Source of the DNA: Leifsonia psychrotolerans
Lineage (GTDB): Bacteria; Actinomycetota; Actinomycetes; Actinomycetales; Microbacteriaceae
Assembly (NCBI RefSeq): GCF_013410665.1
Contig: NZ_JACCFM010000001.1
Span: 2,170,001-2,234,000, forward strand
Length of the DNA stretch: 64,000 nucleotides
Direction: 5' to 3'
The notes under the pieces: generated by a model
Seen by the model: only the letters and a program-made list of their open reading frames with translations
Told to the model about the DNA's origin: nothing
Databases searched by the model: none
Position numbers and translations under genes: made by a program
Shown here: piece by piece, positions 26,717 to 35,695 of the stretch
Position numbering within the stretch: the stretch's first letter is position 1
Layout: the number at the start of each line of letters is the position of its first letter

Positions 26717-26971
26717 ATGACAATCGCATCGAACTCAGACGCCGCACCTACCGGCGAGAACTCCCTCGCGCAGCTCGGCTTCGTCACTCGCCGGGTCACC
26801 CCGACCGAGGTGTCGGCCGTGTCTGCGCTGCTGCATGGACTGCTGCAGGAGGAATCCGACAGTCTGCGTGTCAGCCCGGCTCGTGCCCAGGATGCCTGGC
26901 GTCTCAGCCAGCGCGACGTGCGTGCGCCGCTGACGCCCGGAGCCGGTCGCTGGCGCAGCTTCTCGGGCTAA
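26717..26971 (+). CDS. Acyl-CoA carboxylase epsilon subunit
   Basis: This 84-residue protein fits the small epsilon subunit that stimulates actinobacterial acyl-CoA carboxylases. After a variable N-terminus it has FVTRRVTPTEVSAVSALLHGLL, a typical short helix, and ends with a Trp-containing segment (AWRLSQRDVRAPL, GRWRSFSG) as in the family. It begins 8 bases after the carboxyltransferase stop codon, which is the usual place for this gene. Similarity is short, so the call leans on gene order. Confidence 0.82.
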   Translation: MTIASNSDAAPTGENSLAQLGFVTRRVTPTEVSAVSALLHGLLQEESDSLRVSPARAQDAWRLSQRDVRAPLTPGAGRWRSFSG

Positions 26972-27162
26972 ACCGCGGTCAGCGGCCGGAACCGGTGTCC
27001 CCCGAAGTGCTGACTGTTCCTACCTGTACTTGTGCGAAAGCATAGTAATTGCCCGGTGGTTCTCTGTGGGACCACCACCACTGATTCGTCGACTAGGGTA
27101 AGCGGACGAATTTTTGGAGGCAAGTTTGTGCGGCATTCGGGTTGCCGCCAGACTGGAAACTC

Positions 27163-27198
27163 AGAAATGGGGACCGGCTTCGGCCGGTCCCCATTTCT
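27163..27198. terminator. Strong bidirectional hairpin with a TTCG loop
   Basis: A perfect 16-bp stem closed by a TTCG tetraloop, lying between the epsilon subunit gene and the convergent membrane-protein gene. The 293-base gap also holds a TAGGGT hexamer (27094-27099) and a GGAGG site before a GTG at 27128, but the frame there enters the hairpin and the repeat array and is not accepted as a gene. Confidence 0.88.
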
Positions 27199-27277
27199 CA
27201 TCTCGGGCGCGTGCCTCTCAGATCGGGCGCGTGCCTTCTCATCTCGGGCGCGTGCCTTCTCATCTCAGGCGCGTGCG
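27196..27277. repeat. 20/21-bp tandem repeat, about 4 copies
   Basis: Four imperfect copies of tctcatctcgggcgcgtgcc follow the hairpin directly and run into the 3' end of the membrane-protein gene, where they encode its last few residues (the AARA end). Confidence 0.85.
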
Positions 27278-28344
27278 GCCGACGTTCCGGCGCCGAGGGC
27301 GTGCGACGCCGTCGCCCGCAGCCGGGGAATTTCGAGCCAAAGATCGACCTCATCGTCGGGTGAGTCGAGCCCCAGAGCGCTGACACTCGGATCGCTGCTG
27401 CGCAGCCCGACGACCGTAATCGCCGTGGCACCTCCGTCGGCCACCGTGCGCGCGATGATGGTGTCGGCGCTCGTCTGGGCAATGGCCGCGGCAAGTTCGT
27501 TCAGAATGCAGTTGAGTTCCGACGCTTCGATGTCGTCGATACCGCCTTCGTCGAGCAGAGTGACGAGCGCTCCACGGCGTCGGGCCGCCATGACCGCATC
27601 GCGAACCGGATCGTTCAAGAGTTGGCGTCCGCGGATCTCGTCACGAATCGCGGCTTCAAGATAGCGGCACTCTTGGCGCTCCTCCTCGGTGAGGATGCCC
27701 CGACGTGCAACGATCCGCCGCAGCATGGGAACCGCCAACCGGTTGGTGTGTTCAAGCCGTACCTGGCGCTCGTAGAGACGTGCCTCCTGGGCGGCCTGCC
27801 ATTCTGTGGCTTCCCGTTCTGCGCGCGCAAACTGTCGAGCATCCCGGCCGGCCCGTGCCAAACCACGCGAGAGAGTCACCGCGATGGTCACCCATACGAC
27901 GCTCCCGATCACTCCCATGCCGACCAGTGCCGCTGGTCCGGCCCAGACGACGGTGTGGACTACCAGAAACCCGATACCGATCCAGGCCACCACCTGGCGT
28001 TTACGCGTTGCGACGATGGTCATCAAGGTGCCGACCGCTGCCACGTACCAGGTGGCATAGCCGCTCGCATAGCCGCCACTCGGGTCTGCTCCGTTGAGCT
28101 GGCTGCCCACGAGGAGCGGCAACGCCACGCACACGGCGAGGGAGAAGAACGACAACCACAGCGGCATCCGCATCGGCGACGTCGGCCACAGACTCATCAC
28201 CGTCGCAAGAGAATAGAGGGTCAACGCGACGAGTGGAGGGCCCGGATGCGCCGGCACCCCGAGTGAATAGACCCCGAGCATGACGTGGTAGCCGCTGAGT
28301 AGTGCGGCCAGCCCCAGTACGAGGCCGCGGGGAACGGTGATCAT
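27265..28344 (-). CDS. Membrane protein of a two-component operon, kinase-like architecture without visible ATPase motifs
   Basis: The 359-residue protein has about six membrane helices in residues 1-165, then a coiled, charged linker (LARAGRDARQFARAEREATEWQ, in part) and a soluble domain of about 170 residues containing LAVPMLRRIVARRGILTEEERQ and ELNCILNELAAAIAQ. The layout copies the sensor kinase upstream, but no N-box, G-box or convincing phosphoryl His can be seen. It overlaps the kinase gene by 4 bases (ATGA), so it is made with it. It may be a partner or decoy of the kinase. Its last codons lie inside a tandem repeat. Confidence 0.72.
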   Translation of the reverse strand: MITVPRGLVLGLAALLSGYHVMLGVYSLGVPAHPGPPLVALTLYSLATVMSLWPTSPMRMPLWLSFFSLAVCVALPLLVGSQLNGADPSGGYASGYATWYVAAVGTLMTIVATRKRQVVAWIGIGFLVVHTVVWAGPAALVGMGVIGSVVWVTIAVTLSRGLARAGRDARQFARAEREATEWQAAQEARLYERQVRLEHTNRLAVPMLRRIVARRGILTEEERQECRYLEAAIRDEIRGRQLLNDPVRDAVMAARRRGALVTLLDEGGIDDIEASELNCILNELAAAIAQTSADTIIARTVADGGATAITVVGLRSSDPSVSALGLDSPDDEVDLWLEIPRLRATASHALGAGTSAARA

Positions 28345-29807
28345 GCGCGTTCTCCCGTCTGAGTGGGCGCGATCGCGGCTTCGGTGTCGGCAGTGGACGC
28401 GGTGCTTGTGGTGGAGGAGTAAGCGCTCGAAACGGTAGAAGCGGTGCCGCCGTCACCGTCATCGTCGAGCCCGAGCGCCGGAATCTCGTCACCGCTGAAG
28501 AGGCCCAAAACCGCGTTCGAGTCGGACTCGGTGCTCGGCCAGTCGAGGGTGATGGTGGTCCCCTGCCCGGGGGCCGACTGCACGTGCACGGTACCGCCGG
28601 CTCCGGCCACGCGTTCCAGAATGGAGACCCGCAAACCCAGTCGGTCGTGTGAGACGGCGTTCGGGTCGAAGCCGACGCCGTTGTCCGACACGACAACGGT
28701 GCATCCGCCGCGCAGATTGGCCGCGATTGTGAGTGTGCGAACGAGCGCCCCCTCGGCGGATCCCGCGTGCTCAACGCTGTTCACCATGGCCTGCACACTG
28801 GCCGAGTAGAGGGCCTCGCTTGCAGAGATGGGCAGGCTCAGACAGTCATGGTCGCGTTCGATCACCGTGAACGGCGTGGCAAACGAGCCAGCGGCTGCCC
28901 GGATGCGGTGGCTGAGCCTTTCGAGCGGAATCTCGCCGTGCTCCCCGAACGGCACCTCTCCCGCGTCGTTCAGGCGCACAATGGCGTGGCTGGCCATCGC
29001 GCTGGCCAGTTCAGACGCGTGCGGCGTGCTGGCCGAGGCGGCCGACAGAAGAGTGGCCAACACGCTGTCGTGAACGATCGAATCAACCTCGACCCGCTCA
29101 AGCTCGGTGGCGTGTTGGCGCACAGCGACGGCGTACTTGATCAGGGCGTTCGTCTGCGCCAGGTCGACGGCAGCCGTGGCTTGCCGGAGCATGGCGATGA
29201 TCGTGAGCACGACAAAGCCGAGCAGAATCGCGTAGACCGTATCGATCGAGGCCAGAACTACGCCCTTGTCGCCACCCGACGGGAGCATCCGGATGATCCC
29301 GTACATCACCGGCACGGCCACGGTATAAACGCCCGCCCAGAACACCGGGAAGGCGATAGCCGCGCACGACGTCGCCACCGTGCAGAGAAACCAGATCCAC
29401 GGTGCGCCCCCGAGAACGGCCGAGGGGTCAATCATGAGCGAGGGCCAGCAGACGAGCGTGACGATGTATAGCGCGGCGACGGTGCTCGCGATTGGGCGTA
29501 CCGCGCGCTTGCTGACGGCGGCGACCACCAGAGCCACGACGGCCAGCCCCATCACCGCCGCGAGTATCGGGGCCAGGGGGGCAATGCGCAGATCAAGTTG
29601 ATCGAGAAAGAGCGGAATGCTCTGCAGTGTGAAGATCAGCCCGACGCCGGCGACCGACCGTGAAATCACCGCTTCGATCTGGGTTCGGCTGATGGGCTGT
29701 CGGGAGCCGAGCTGCCCACTATTTACGGCGCGTCTGCCGCCGTCAGCCGCACCGGCTTGCATCTCGGATCCCACTTGCTCACCGATCAACTGCTCAGAAG
29801 TTGCCAT
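28341..29807 (-). CDS. Sensor histidine kinase, DesK/NarX-like
   Basis: The product (488 residues from 29807) has a short hydrophilic N-terminus, about six membrane helices, a dimerisation segment with the likely phosphorylated His in DSIVHDSVLATLL, and a HATPase domain with DNGVGFDPNAV and LGLRVSILERVAGAGGTV. A C-terminal tail rich in Ser and Thr follows. The start at 29807 overlaps the end of the response-regulator gene by 14 bases. An alternative ATG at 29765 is possible; neither has a strong ribosome site. The signal sensed is not evident. Confidence 0.87.
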   Translation of the reverse strand: MATSEQLIGEQVGSEMQAGAADGGRRAVNSGQLGSRQPISRTQIEAVISRSVAGVGLIFTLQSIPLFLDQLDLRIAPLAPILAAVMGLAVVALVVAAVSKRAVRPIASTVAALYIVTLVCWPSLMIDPSAVLGGAPWIWFLCTVATSCAAIAFPVFWAGVYTVAVPVMYGIIRMLPSGGDKGVVLASIDTVYAILLGFVVLTIIAMLRQATAAVDLAQTNALIKYAVAVRQHATELERVEVDSIVHDSVLATLLSAASASTPHASELASAMASHAIVRLNDAGEVPFGEHGEIPLERLSHRIRAAAGSFATPFTVIERDHDCLSLPISASEALYSASVQAMVNSVEHAGSAEGALVRTLTIAANLRGGCTVVVSDNGVGFDPNAVSHDRLGLRVSILERVAGAGGTVHVQSAPGQGTTITLDWPSTESDSNAVLGLFSGDEIPALGLDDDGDGGTASTVSSAYSSTTSTASTADTEAAIAPTQTGERA

Positions 29808-30495
29808 TCCCGCTGCCTGAGTCGAGCCCGGGCAGAATGCCGTCTTCGACCGCGCGCCGCAACAGGTCGACCTTCGTGGGGGCCGGGCGACCCACCTCGA
29901 CATATTTCACGCGGATGCGGTCGAGGTACTCCCGCGCCGTCGAATGCGCGATGCCCAGCTGCATGGCCACCATCTTCAGCGGCAGTCCCGAAGCGTAGAG
30001 GTGCAGCACGTCGCGTTCGCGCCGACCGAGCTGGGCCTTCGAGAAAGCCCGATCCGCGTCGATCGCGGTAGCCCATTCGAGATTGTTCAGAACATCACCA
30101 CGGGCCACGGTGGCGACGGCAGCCATCACCGTGGTGGTCGGTGACGACTTCGGGATGACACCGGCAGCCCCGGCCGCCAGTGCCTCACGCACGAGAGCCA
30201 CCCGGTCTGCGATGCTGTGCACCAAAACGGAAGCACCGGTGTCCTGGGTGATCCTCACGTTGTCGGTCACGCGTGATCCGTCGCCCAGCGACAGGTCGAG
30301 AACGATCACGTCACAGCGCAAGCCTTTCAACGCCGCCACAAGTTCGCTGGCCGTCGATGCCGTCGCGATGACGTCAAAGCCCGCTTTCTCGCAGGCTGCG
30401 GCGAGCCCCAGCCTGACCGATTCGTGGTCATCGACGATTCCGACGCGCACCAGGGTGTCGGTGCGGGCTGCGCTGAGCGATTCTGCCAATGTCAC
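29794..30495 (-). CDS. Response regulator, NarL/LuxR type
   Basis: The product has a receiver domain (VRVGIVDDHESVRLGL, with the phospho-acceptor in VIVLDLSLGDG and the Lys in GVIPKSSP) and a LuxR-type helix-turn-helix with RRERDVLHLYASGLPLKMVA and AHSTAREYLDRIRVKY. The GTG at 30495 is preferred because it follows a GAAGG ribosome site; an in-frame GTG at 30534 is also possible. It is first in a three-gene operon with the kinase and the extra membrane protein. Its target genes are unknown. Confidence 0.9.
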   Translation of the reverse strand: MTLAESLSAARTDTLVRVGIVDDHESVRLGLAAACEKAGFDVIATASTASELVAALKGLRCDVIVLDLSLGDGSRVTDNVRITQDTGASVLVHSIADRVALVREALAAGAAGVIPKSSPTTTVMAAVATVARGDVLNNLEWATAIDADRAFSKAQLGRRERDVLHLYASGLPLKMVAMQLGIAHSTAREYLDRIRVKYVEVGRPAPTKVDLLRRAVEDGILPGLDSGSGNGNF

Positions 30496-30553
30496 GGTGC
30501 CTTCAATTCTAGAACGAGGGTTGTCTACCCTCACAGTACCGATCCCGAAGCGA

Positions 30554-31870
30554 TTATCGGGTCAGAAGCGCCACAGCTTCGACGTGATGGGTGTTCGGGA
30601 AGAGGTCGAAGGCACGCAGCGTCGACAGCTGATACCCGTGTGCAGCGAAGAGCGCGACGTCGCGGGCCAATGCGATAGGGTCGCAGGCCACGTAGACAAT
30701 CTGGCGCGGCGACAGTGCACCGAGCGCGTCGACAACGGCCTTGCCCGCGCCGGCGCGCGGCGGGTCGAGCACCACGGTTGCCGCCTGCTGGCGGGCCCGG
30801 TCTGCGGCCGTGGCTTCGCGTGCGATACGGGCCAGAAAACGGTCCACCCGGTCGGTCTGGGCGCTCGCGCCGACCCAGTCGGCCAGGTTTTCTCCGGCGA
30901 ATTCGGTGGCTTGCATGTCGCTTTCGACCGAGGTGATGCGTGTCGTGGAACCGAAACGGTCACCGACCGCGGCGGCGAGAAGCCCCACGCCACCGTACAG
31001 ATCGAGGTTGTCGGCCCGCGGGTCGAAAAGCGAGGCATCGATGGCGTCTTGAACGGCCGAGGTCAGCGTCGCTGCAGCGCTGGAGTGCACTTGCCAGAAG
31101 CCGGCAGCGTCGAGCTGGAATTCGCGGTCGCCGACCATTTCGATGATCGGGCGCTTGGGCGTGGGAACGCGCTTACCCTTGGCGTCGCGTTCGGCAACCA
31201 GCACTTGCACACGTCCGGTGCTCGGAGCAACGACGTCGATCGACGCGGCACCCTTGAAATACTCATCGAGCGGGGCTGCGGCTTCGACACCACGGTCGGC
31301 CAACGGGAGATCGTCGACCGAGATCACACGGTGCGAACGAGCCGCGTACGGACCCACCCGGCCGTCTTCGGCCACCTGCAGACGGATGCGCGTGCGCCAG
31401 CCCGTGCCGTCGAGTGCGTCACCCGGGGACGCGTTCTCGCCGACGGGAACGGCCTCGACGGCGACATCCGTTTCGATGCCGGCCATGCGCTTCATCGCGT
31501 CGGCCAGAACCTGGCGCTTGAGTTCGCGCTGGTGGGCGAGCTCGATGTGGCCGAACTCGGCACCGCCGGCGCGGTTCTCAGGCGCGCGCTCGATGGCGGC
31601 GGCGGACCAGACGTGCGGCTGGCGCTCCGGAGCGGCGTCGAGCACCTCGACGGTCTCGGCGCGCCAGAAGCTCTTCTTGTTGGCTTCGGTCAGCCGGGCG
31701 CGCACGCGCTCCCCCGGCAGCGTGTCGGTGACGAAGACGACGCGACCTTCGTGCCGGGCGACGAAGATGCCGCCGTGAGCTACGTTGGTGACGTCGAGTT
31801 CGAGTTCGGCGCCGACGATGCCGGCTTCGTTGCGTCGATCATTCTGACCGGTCTGATTCTGAGTGCCCAT
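30554..31870 (-). CDS. Class I SAM-dependent RNA uridine-5 methyltransferase, TrmA/RumA family
   Basis: The 438-residue protein starts with a TRAM domain (LELDVTNVAHGGIFVARHEG, then FVTDTLPGERVRARL). The catalytic part has NLDLYGGVGLLAAAVGD for SAM binding, VVLDPPRAGAGKAV, and VYVACDPIALARD with the nucleophilic Cys. It methylates U in 23S rRNA or tRNA to 5-methyluridine; which RNA cannot be decided here. The Fe-S Cys cluster of RumA was not seen. It is divergent from the Maf gene, 65 bases away. Confidence 0.9.
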   Translation of the reverse strand: MGTQNQTGQNDRRNEAGIVGAELELDVTNVAHGGIFVARHEGRVVFVTDTLPGERVRARLTEANKKSFWRAETVEVLDAAPERQPHVWSAAAIERAPENRAGGAEFGHIELAHQRELKRQVLADAMKRMAGIETDVAVEAVPVGENASPGDALDGTGWRTRIRLQVAEDGRVGPYAARSHRVISVDDLPLADRGVEAAAPLDEYFKGAASIDVVAPSTGRVQVLVAERDAKGKRVPTPKRPIIEMVGDREFQLDAAGFWQVHSSAAATLTSAVQDAIDASLFDPRADNLDLYGGVGLLAAAVGDRFGSTTRITSVESDMQATEFAGENLADWVGASAQTDRVDRFLARIAREATAADRARQQAATVVLDPPRAGAGKAVVDALGALSPRQIVYVACDPIALARDVALFAAHGYQLSTLRAFDLFPNTHHVEAVALLTR

Positions 31871-31935
31871 CCTTTAAGAATCTCACACTGCCCGGATGCC
31901 TGCGCACGGGAGCCCTGCCACCTCTGAAGGGAACC

Positions 31936-32577
31936 ATGAACTTCTGCCTCGCTTCCACCTCGCCCGCTCGCCTGGCCCTGCTGCGCTCGGCCGGAATCGA
32001 GCCGGTGCTCCACGCGCCCGACGTCGATGAGACCGCGGTGGCGGATGCCGCGGCGCAGGCTGCCGGCGCTCCCCTGCACCCCCGAGAGGTCGTGCAACTG
32101 CTCGCTCAGGCCAAGGCCGAAGCCGTGGCGTCCGGGCCAGCCCGCGACCTCGACGGGTTGATCCTGGGCGGGGACTCCGTCTTCGTGCTCGACGGGATCG
32201 TCTATGGCAAGCCGCACACCGCCGAGCGCGCCAAGGAACGCTGGCTGGCTCAGCGCGGCCACACCGGTTCGCTTTATTCCGGACACTGGCTGATCGAACA
32301 GCGCGGCGGCGTGTCGGTTCGGGCCGTTGGCGCTTGGGCGGTGGCCGAGGTCACCTTCGCCGCCGACATCACCGACGGGGAGCTCGACGCCTATATCGCC
32401 ACCGGCGAGCCGCTCTTCGTGGCGGGGGCGTTCACCATTGACAGCCTGGGAGCCCCGTTCATCAGCGGCATCGTGGGCGACCCGTCCACGGTGGTCGGGT
32501 TGTCGCTGCCCACTCTTCGCACGCTGGTGCGTGAGCTCGGCCACGAGTGGACCTCACTCTGGAACCGTGACGCCTGA
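31936..32577 (+). CDS. Maf-family nucleoside triphosphate pyrophosphatase
   Basis: The 213-residue protein has the Maf start CLASTSPARLALLRSAGIE, an acidic LILGGDSVFVLDG, the Lys-containing GKPHTAERAKERW and the C-terminal FISGIVGDPSTVVGLSLP. Maf proteins hydrolyse non-canonical or modified nucleotides and influence septation. A GAAGGGA ribosome site lies just before the ATG. The alpha subunit of acyl-CoA carboxylase follows on the same strand after about 200 bases of low-complexity GCGGCT-rich sequence in which no gene was seen. Confidence 0.9.
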   Translation: MNFCLASTSPARLALLRSAGIEPVLHAPDVDETAVADAAAQAAGAPLHPREVVQLLAQAKAEAVASGPARDLDGLILGGDSVFVLDGIVYGKPHTAERAKERWLAQRGHTGSLYSGHWLIEQRGGVSVRAVGAWAVAEVTFAADITDGELDAYIATGEPLFVAGAFTIDSLGAPFISGIVGDPSTVVGLSLPTLRTLVRELGHEWTSLWNRDA

Positions 32578-32774
32578 GCCAGCGGCTGCGGCTGCGGTGG
32601 CGGTGGCGGTGAGTGCTGCTGAGCGCACGGCTGCGCGCACCGCTGTGAGCGTTGTGGCGGCTCTTAGCGCGGCTCCCTCAGCGCGGCAGTTGTAGGTATC
32701 CGTGGTAGTTCCGGGCATTATTTTGTTGAACTGAACCAAAAGCGCAGGTGAAGCGCGCCCTAAGCTAGATCACT

Positions 32775-34553
32775 GTGTCTCGCATAACGAAGGTCCTCAT
32801 CGCCAACCGGGGCGAGATCGCCGTCCGGGTAATTCGGGCTGCCCAAGACAGTGGCATCCTCTCGGTCGCGGTCTACGCCGACCAGGATCGCGATGCCCTG
32901 CACGCGCGCCTCGCCGACGAGGCCTACGCCCTCGACGGCACCACCGGTGCCGAAACGTATCTCGTGATCGACAAAATCCTCTCGGTGGCCCGCCGCTCCG
33001 GTGCCGACGCCGTGCACCCCGGCTACGGGTTCCTGGCCGAGAACGCCGACTTCGCCCGCGCCGTCATCAATGCCGGCCTGATCTGGATCGGCCCCAGCCC
33101 CGAGGCCATCGAGCAGCTCGGCGATAAAGTCTCGGCCCGGCACGTTGCCCAGAAGGTCAACGCACCGCTGGCCCCCGGCACGCTCAACCCGGTGGCGGAT
33201 GCCGCAGAAGTTCTTGACTTCGTCGACATCCACGGCCTCCCGGTCGCCATCAAGGCGGCCTTCGGCGGCGGCGGACGCGGCCTGAAGGTCGCCCGCACCC
33301 GCGACGAGGTTCCCGAGCTCTTCGAGTCGGCGACCCGTGAGGCGATCACCGCTTTCGGGCGCGGCGAGTGTTTCGTCGAGAAATACCTGGATTCCCCCCG
33401 ACACGTCGAAACCCAGTGCCTGGCGGATGCGCACGGCAACGTCGTGGTCGTCTCGACTCGCGACTGCTCACTGCAGCGTCGCCACCAGAAGCTGGTCGAG
33501 GAGGCGCCTGCGCCGTTCCTGACCGAGGCGCAGACCACCGAGCTGTACCGCGCATCGAAGGCCATCCTGCGCGAGGTCAACTATGTCGGCGCCGGAACCT
33601 GCGAGTTTTTGATCGGGCAGGACGGCACCGTGTCGTTCCTCGAGGTCAACACGCGCCTGCAGGTGGAGCACCCCGTCTCTGAAGAGATCACCGGCATCGA
33701 CCTGGTGCGCGAGCAATTCCGCCTCGCCGCCGGCGGCATTCTCGACTACGACGACCCGGTCGCCACCGGTCACTCATTCGAATTCCGCATCAACGGCGAA
33801 GACGCCGGCCGAGGCTTCATCCCCTCCCCCGGCCCCATCCACGTCTTCAAGCCGGCCGGCGGCCCCGGCGTGCGCGTCGACAGCGGCGTGCAAGCCGGCG
33901 ACGTGATCTCTGGCTCATTCGACTCACTGCTGGCGAAACTGATCGTCACCGGTGCCACCCGCGAAGAGGCCCTCGAGCGTTCACGCCGTGCCCTCGACGA
34001 GTTCGAGGTCGCCGGCCTGCCGACCGTTCTGCCGTTCCACCGCAAGATCGTGCGCGACCCTGCATTCGCCCCGGCCGACGGCGCGCCGTTCTCGGTGTTC
34101 ACCCGGTGGATTGAAACCGAATTCGAGAACGACATCGAGCCGTGGAGCGGAACGATGGAAGACGCATCCGGCGCAGAGAAGCGCCACAGTGTCGTCGTCG
34201 AGGTCGAAGGCCGCCGCATCGAAGTGACGATGCCCACCCGACTGTTGCCCGGCGCAGCATCGCAGCACACCGCCGGCGTCGCACCGCGCCGTCGTGGCAG
34301 CAGCAGTTCGGTGAACACGGCGACCGGCGACGCGGTCAAGGCTCCGATGCAGGCGACCGTTGTGAAGCTGCTCGTGTCCGAGGGCGACGTCGTCGTCAAG
34401 GGCGACCTGCTGCTCGTGCTCGAAGCCATGAAGATGGAACAGCCGCTCACCGCTCATAAAGACGGCGTCGTCGGCTCGCTCTCGGCCGAGGTCGGCGCCA
34501 CAGTCTCGTCGGGTCATCTGCTGCTGACGGTTTTGGACGCGGTCGCCGCGTAA
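32775..34553 (+). CDS. Acyl-CoA carboxylase alpha subunit: biotin carboxylase plus biotin carrier
   Basis: The 592-residue protein has an N-terminal biotin carboxylase ([65 protein letters not shown]) and a C-terminal biotinyl domain with EAMKMEQPL, where the Lys is biotinylated by BirA. The start is GTG; a TAAGCT hexamer lies 8 bases before it, a looser version of the leaderless layout. It supplies carboxybiotin to the beta subunit encoded at 25.1 kb. A strong terminator follows. Confidence 0.95.
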   Translation: MSRITKVLIANRGEIAVRVIRAAQDSGILSVAVYADQDRDALHARLADEAYALDGTTGAETYLVIDKILSVARRSGADAVHPGYGFLAENADFARAVINAGLIWIGPSPEAIEQLGDKVSARHVAQKVNAPLAPGTLNPVADAAEVLDFVDIHGLPVAIKAAFGGGGRGLKVARTRDEVPELFESATREAITAFGRGECFVEKYLDSPRHVETQCLADAHGNVVVVSTRDCSLQRRHQKLVEEAPAPFLTEAQTTELYRASKAILREVNYVGAGTCEFLIGQDGTVSFLEVNTRLQVEHPVSEEITGIDLVREQFRLAAGGILDYDDPVATGHSFEFRINGEDAGRGFIPSPGPIHVFKPAGGPGVRVDSGVQAGDVISGSFDSLLAKLIVTGATREEALERSRRALDEFEVAGLPTVLPFHRKIVRDPAFAPADGAPFSVFTRWIETEFENDIEPWSGTMEDASGAEKRHSVVVEVEGRRIEVTMPTRLLPGAASQHTAGVAPRRRGSSSSVNTATGDAVKAPMQATVVKLLVSEGDVVVKGDLLLVLEAMKMEQPLTAHKDGVVGSLSAEVGATVSSGHLLLTVLDAVAA

Positions 34554-34573
34554 CCGACGCTTCACGCGCACGA

Positions 34574-34613
34574 AAGTGTGGCCGCTCCCGGTTCGGGCAG
34601 CGGCCACTTTTTT
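34574..34613 (+). terminator. Intrinsic terminator after the carboxylase alpha gene
   Basis: A 9-bp stem (gtggccgct and its complement, 34578-34607) around a GC-rich loop, followed by six T. Confidence 0.88.
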
Positions 34614-34702
34614 CTGTCCCCGGATTCGGAAATCGAGACAGTTTCCGGCGCGTCGCACGTCCACAGACGGCGTGTCGCACCACACACCGAATCCGGGGAC
34701 AG
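34614..34702. repeat. 16-bp inverted repeat enclosing 57 bases
   Basis: Perfect arms ctgtccccggattcgg (34614-34629) and ccgaatccggggacag (34687-34702). The enclosed piece holds two similar halves (gcgtcgcac and gtgtcgcac). It begins directly at the T run of the terminator. It could be a small palindromic element; no target duplication was recognised. Confidence 0.85.
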
Positions 34703-34740
34703 TAAACGGGAAGGCGGATCCCGGTCTCTGGAGCGGCTCG

Positions 34741-34806
34741 CCGTGCCGAGGCAGGTCGCCGTGCCGAGGCAGGTCGCCGTGCCGAGGCAGGTCGCCGAGG
34801 CAGGTC
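34741..34806. repeat. 18-bp tandem repeat, 3 full copies plus a partial
   Basis: Three identical copies of ccgtgccgaggcaggtcg, then a shorter ccgaggcaggtc. It is a third array with an 18-base period in the window, with a different unit. It precedes the convergent lipoprotein gene. Confidence 0.93.
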
Positions 34807-34851
34807 TCCGGGATGGATCGCTGGGGTGGAGCGCCCGGGCGGAGTTCCCGG

Positions 34852-35550
34852 TTAGACGTGGCCGATGCCGAAGTTCCACGGTGCATAGATCACTGTGGAA
34901 CCGGTGAAGTCCCGAACAGCGACGGAGTTCGCGTTCGCATACGTATCGTGTGTACGCGGTCCGATTTCTGGTCCGTGTTCGGCCTGGACCACATTGAAAT
35001 TCTCGGCGCTGAACGGTTCGTCCATCCAACGGGCGAGCCATTCCAGGTCAGCGCCGGGCTGGAAGCCCTGGATCGTCGCGACGGAGACCCCCAATCCCAC
35101 CATCGGCAGGCTGAACTCCACCTCGAGATTCATGTCCTGCTGGTAGTCGCCCCGCTCGTGGTCGTCACGCAGCGTCACGCCGGGCCAGACGTACTCCGTC
35201 GACGGCGACCATTCGATGCCGCCTGGTTTTTCAGCGACGGCCGGAGTGGCGTGCAACACGCCACTCAGCGCCGCAACGAACTCCGCGGCATCGGCATCGT
35301 AAGAGAGTTCCTGAATCGTGGTGCCGTCCGCATCGTTGAGATCGAGATTCTCGGGGCGCACGACAATTGATGTGACCGCCGCCAGCGGGTCCACGGTCTG
35401 CGGCTCAGGAGTCGCACGGGGCGCGGCGTGCGGCCCGTCAGACGGCGCGCTGCTCGGGCTCCGCGGCGGGGTCGGAATCGGCGCTGCGGCGCATCCCGTC
35501 AGCGCAATGGCGCACACGATGAGAGTCGCTAGTGGACGTGTGTATCGCAT
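34852..35550 (-). CDS. Lipoprotein of unknown function
   Basis: The 232-residue protein has a signal peptide with a lipobox (LTGC, Cys at residue 20), so it should be lipid-anchored outside the membrane. A Pro/Ser/Ala-rich linker runs to about residue 55. The remaining 175 residues form a soluble domain with no motif I recognise; it includes PSTEYVWPGVTLRDDHERGD and YAPWNFGIGH near the end. It stands alone between convergent repeats and the flavoprotein gene, and 145 bases upstream hold no gene. Confidence 0.82.
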   Translation of the reverse strand: MRYTRPLATLIVCAIALTGCAAAPIPTPPRSPSSAPSDGPHAAPRATPEPQTVDPLAAVTSIVVRPENLDLNDADGTTIQELSYDADAAEFVAALSGVLHATPAVAEKPGGIEWSPSTEYVWPGVTLRDDHERGDYQQDMNLEVEFSLPMVGLGVSVATIQGFQPGADLEWLARWMDEPFSAENFNVVQAEHGPEIGPRTHDTYANANSVAVRDFTGSTVIYAPWNFGIGHV

Positions 35551-35695
35551 GTGGAGCCCCCTGTGAACGAATGAGTCGCCTCAGACGTTTTTTAAGGTTA
35601 CCGCGTTGTATTTTGGACACACCAGAGAGAGCGTCACGTCGATGCGAAGTCGTTACTCGTGACGCCCCAGCGACGGTCCGAGCGGGACGCGGGGC

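Noticed and set aside
27032..27664. Plus-strand frame after the carboxylase epsilon gene, with a GGAGG site at 27128
   Set aside because: The frame runs through a perfect terminator hairpin and a tandem repeat, then antisense to a better-supported membrane-protein gene.
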